This document shows, in pieces, positions 61,315 through 64,000 of a stretch of 64,000 nt of DNA (within the stretch, counting starts at the first letter, position 1; each line of letters opens with the position of its first letter). Both the position numbers and the translations under genes were made by a program. The notes beneath the pieces were generated by a model. That model was not told where the DNA came from. It did no database searches and was given only the letters and a program-made list of their open reading frames with translations. Source of the DNA: Aquimixticola soesokkakensis (GTDB lineage Bacteria; Pseudomonadota; Alphaproteobacteria; Rhodobacterales; Rhodobacteraceae); NCBI RefSeq assembly GCF_900172375.1, contig NZ_FWFS01000009.1:1-64000 (forward strand), read 5' to 3'.

Positions 61315-64000
61315 TTAAATCTTGAGGCGTGTGTTGTCGGGGTCGAAAAACACGCTGCTGGTGATTTTTGCCGCAATCGTGCGATCGGGCATCGGGATAT
61401 AGACCGTTTCGCCCAGCTTTTCGTGACCGCCCTCCACCAGCCCCAGCGCAATAGGCCGCCCCGTGGTGCCGGTGGCATAGGCAGAGGTCACATGGCCGCG
61501 CATGGTCATCGGGATGGGCTGGTCGGGGTCAAAGACGATCTGTGCGCCCTCTTCGAGCAGGCTGTGATCCTCGGTGAGCAGACCCACGAGATGGCGCCGG
61601 TTGGCCGCCTTCAGATCGGGGCGTGCCAGGCCGCGCATCCCCACAAAGTCGGGCTTCGATTTCGCCACCGCCCAGCCCATGCCCGCATCATAGGGCGTGA
61701 CCGTGCCGTCGGTGTCCTGACCGACGATGATATAGCCCTTTTCGGCGCGCAAAACATGCATGGTTTCCGTGCCATAGGCGGTGATGCCATGGGGTTGTCC
61801 CGCCGCCCAGAGCGTCTCCCACAACTGCCGCCCCAAAGGTGCTGCAACGTTGATTTCAAAGCCGACCTCGCCGGTGAAACTGACGCGAAACAGCCGTGCC
61901 GGCATCCCCGCGACCGTACACTCAACGCAGGACATATGGGGAAAATCCGCCTCGTTCAGCGCGACGCCCTCAACGAGGGGCGCAAGCAATTTGACCACAT
62001 TCGGCCCGTTCAGCGCAATCGTGGACCACTGCTCGGTGGTCGAGGTCAGCCAGACCTCGAGATCGGGCCATTCGGTTTGCAGGTAGTCCTCCATCATGTT
62101 CATCACCCGCGCCGCCCCGCCCGTGGTCGTGGTCACGTGAAAGCGGTCGGCGTCGAGCCGCCCGATGACCCCGTCGTCGCGGATAAACCCGTCATCGCCC
62201 AGCAAAAGCCCGTAGCGACAGCGCCCCGGCGCGAGTTTTGTCCAGGGGTTGGTGTACATCCGGTTCATGAATTCCACAGCATCGGGCCCGACCACTTCGA
62301 TCTTGCCCAAGGTCGAGGCGTCGAACATGCCGATTCCTGCGCGCGTGGCCGCGCATTCGCGCCGCACCGCCGCGTCCATGTCCTCGTTGCCTTGGGGGAA
62401 ATAGCGCGCGCGCCGCCACTGGCCGACGGGTTCAAACACGGCGCCGTTTTCCTCGGCCCAAGGGTCGATCTGGGTGCGGCGCAGCACCTCGAAGTGATCG
62501 CCGCGATGGTAGCCGCAAAACGCGCCAAAACTGGTTGGCGTGTAGGGCGGGCGAAAGGTGGTCAGCCCGACCTGGGGCTGGGGTTTGCCAAGCGCGTCAG
62601 CGGCGATGTTCAACCCGTTGATATTGGACATTTTTCCCTGATCGGTGGCCATGCCGTTGGTGGTGTAGCGTTTGACATGTTCGATCGAGCGCATCCCTTC
62701 GCGCACCGCAAGGCGCAGGTCTTTGGCTGTCACATCGTTCTGGAAATCGACGAAAGCCTTGGCCTTGCTGGCGCTGCGGTCGGTGGGCAATTCGTGCAGG
62801 CTCACACCGGTGCCGGTGCGATCCTTTGCAACCGCATAGACCGCGGCCTGCACCGTTGCGCCCAAGGCGTCGAGCGCCTCACGCGCGCGCGCGGCCCCGT
62901 CATTGAGCGCGGCTTGGACGCCCCAAAGCCCGCGCGCGGCCCCCGCGATCACGCAGGCTTCGGGCGTGTGTTCGGGCAGGAAGGTGGTCAGCGCATCGTC
63001 CCAGGCCAGCCGCCCTTTGGTGTGGGAAAACAGATGCAGCGACGGCGTCCAGCCGCCCGACATCAACAGCGCATCGCAATTGATCCATGTGCCTGCTCCG
63101 ACATGCCCGCCACTCACCGCATTGACCCGCAGGTTTTTCACCCGCAGCCGGCCGGCAGTCGCCGTAACCGTGTGGCCAAGGCGCACCGGAATGCTGCGCG
63201 CCCGGGCGGCCTCTTGCAGATCGGCGCGGACCTGCGCGCGGGTGTCGATGATGACTTGGACCCGCGCGCCCGCATCGGCCAGATCAAAGGCCGCAAACCA
63301 CGCGCTGTCGTGGCTGGTGACAACGGCGGGGCTGTCGCCGACCTTGACGCCGTAGCGGTTGAGATAGGTCTGGGCCGCGCCCGCCAGCATCACGCCGGGG
63401 CGGTCGTTGCCGTGAAACACCAGCGGTTTTTCCAGCGCACCCTGCGCGAGGACCACCTGTTTGGCGCGCACCCGCCACAGGCGTTCGCGCGGCGTGTCGG
63501 CGGGCAGTTCGGTGAGATGGTCGGTCAGCTTTTGCACCATGCCGATCATGTTCTGGTGGTAGTAGCCGATGGCAGTGGTGCGGGGCATGATTTTGACGCC
63601 CGCCGCCAGCAGATCGGCGCGGCTTTGCGCCAGCCAGTCCCAGGCGGGGGTGCCGTCGATCTGCGCGTCGGGTTCGGACAGCAGCGTGCCGCCGATTTCG
63701 GCGTTCTCGTCGACCAGAACCACCGAGCGCCCCGTGGCGCTGGCGGCGAGCGCGGCCGCGATCCCCGCCGGCCCTGCGCCCACGATCAGCAGGTCGCAGT
63801 GCAGATAGCGCGAGGCATAGCTGTCGGGGTCTTCCTCGGTTGGCGCAACGCCCAGACCCGCCGCCGCGCGGATGAACGGCTCGTAGACCCTGTCCCAAAA
63901 GGACTTCGGCCACATGAAGGTCTTGTAGTAAAAACCGGCCGAAAACAGCATGTAAGCGGCGTCATTCACGGCGCCCACGTCAAAGCGCAACGAGGGGAAC
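61315..64000 (-). CDS. soxA: Sarcosine oxidase alpha subunit, N-terminus cut by window edge
   Basis: 895 codons are visible; the frame is open to the window end and reads FPSLRFDVGAVNDAAYM at its start, so the true N-terminus (with the small 2Fe-2S-like domain) lies beyond 64000. An NAD/FAD fold follows (DLLIVGAGPAGIAAALAAS), with GNDRPGVMLAGAAQTYLNRY, then the C-terminal GcvT-like domain (GEVGFEINVAAPLGRQLWET, GTETMHVLRAEKGYIIVGQD). Oxidises sarcosine to glycine with transfer of the methyl group to tetrahydrofolate. soxB and soxD are expected upstream, outside the window. Confidence 0.93.
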   Translation of the reverse strand, partial: FPSLRFDVGAVNDAAYMLFSAGFYYKTFMWPKSFWDRVYEPFIRAAAGLGVAPTEEDPDSYASRYLHCDLLIVGAGPAGIAAALAASATGRSVVLVDENAEIGGTLLSEPDAQIDGTPAWDWLAQSRADLLAAGVKIMPRTTAIGYYHQNMIGMVQKLTDHLTELPADTPRERLWRVRAKQVVLAQGALEKPLVFHGNDRPGVMLAGAAQTYLNRYGVKVGDSPAVVTSHDSAWFAAFDLADAGARVQVIIDTRAQVRADLQEAARARSIPVRLGHTVTATAGRLRVKNLRVNAVSGGHVGAGTWINCDALLMSGGWTPSLHLFSHTKGRLAWDDALTTFLPEHTPEACVIAGAARGLWGVQAALNDGAARAREALDALGATVQAAVYAVAKDRTGTGVSLHELPTDRSASKAKAFVDFQNDVTAKDLRLAVREGMRSIEHVKRYTTNGMATDQGKMSNINGLNIAADALGKPQPQVGLTTFRPPYTPTSFGAFCGYHRGDHFEVLRRTQIDPWAEENGAVFEPVGQWRRARYFPQGNEDMDAAVRRECAATRAGIGMFDASTLGKIEVVGPDAVEFMNRMYTNPWTKLAPGRCRYGLLLGDDGFIRDDGVIGRLDADRFHVTTTTGGAARVMNMMEDYLQTEWPDLEVWLTSTTEQWSTIALNGPNVVKLLAPLVEGVALNEADFPHMSCVECTVAGMPARLFRVSFTGEVGFEINVAAPLGRQLWETLWAAGQPHGITAYGTETMHVLRAEKGYIIVGQDTDGTVTPYDAGMGWAVAKSKPDFVGMRGLARPDLKAANRRHLVGLLTEDHSLLEEGAQIVFDPDQPIPMTMRGHVTSAYATGTTGRPIALGLVEGGHEKLGETVYIPMPDRTIAAKITSSVFFDPDNTRLKI

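Overview
The window reads as chromosome or large-replicon DNA of a high-GC alphaproteobacterium of the Rhodobacteraceae (Roseobacter-type). This is inferred from gene content: a choline-O-sulfate/choline/glycine-betaine/dimethylglycine/sarcosine catabolic block of roseobacter layout, a choXWV choline transporter, a bo3-type quinol oxidase, a bacteriophytochrome with its heme oxygenase, and the pervasive 4-base start/stop overlaps within operons. No rRNA, tRNA or CRISPR was recognised.

Layout. 1-1048: two IS3-family remnants, the left one apparently inserted into the transposase gene of the right one, which also carries a nonsense codon. 1054-7292: catabolic-type enzymes (a ketosteroid-dehydrogenase-like flavoprotein, a Gfo/Idh/MocA dehydrogenase, an alpha/beta hydrolase) with AraC and IclR regulators. 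7489-11828: a small TbpB-like lipoprotein followed by a Slam-like outer-membrane lipoprotein exporter, then a LuxR-type HTH/alpha-beta-hydrolase fusion and a divergent LuxR regulator. 11999-17669: an NMT1/THI5-type ABC uptake operon carrying a nucleoside 2-deoxyribosyltransferase and a stand-alone RarA/MgsA-like helical-domain protein, divergent from an RpiR regulator across a 29-30 bp direct repeat. 17666-24088: dusA, a DedA-PAP2-LssY fusion, a small membrane protein, an OmpR/kinase pair and a lone receiver. 24105-28248: a 15-bp minisatellite, then a TorS-like kinase and receiver facing an orphan periplasmic binding protein. 28345-33401: an RND efflux pump divergent from a MarR/GbsR regulator, with promoters and two matching operator-like sites legible in between. 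33515-36824: bphO-bphP. 37255-40933: gabD and a YbhP-like/cardiolipin synthase pair. 40988-44987: cyoABCD. 45424-64000: an amidohydrolase, then the osmolyte/C1 block.

How the genes work together. ChoXWV imports choline; BetC releases choline from choline-O-sulfate; BetA and BetB oxidise it to glycine betaine; BetI sits at a dyad in the choX/betI gap. The dimethylglycine-dehydrogenase-like protein and sarcosine oxidase (SoxA, SoxG) remove later methyl groups, PurU drains one-carbon units to formate plus free tetrahydrofolate, and SdaA converts serine to pyruvate. A GlxA/GbdR-like regulator lies among them. The enzyme for the first betaine demethylation, and soxB/soxD, are not in the window.

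A recurrent theme is short perfect or near-perfect tandem duplications (periods 10, 15, 16, 18, 22, 27 and about 30 bp) in at least nine places, both inside genes and in regulatory gaps.
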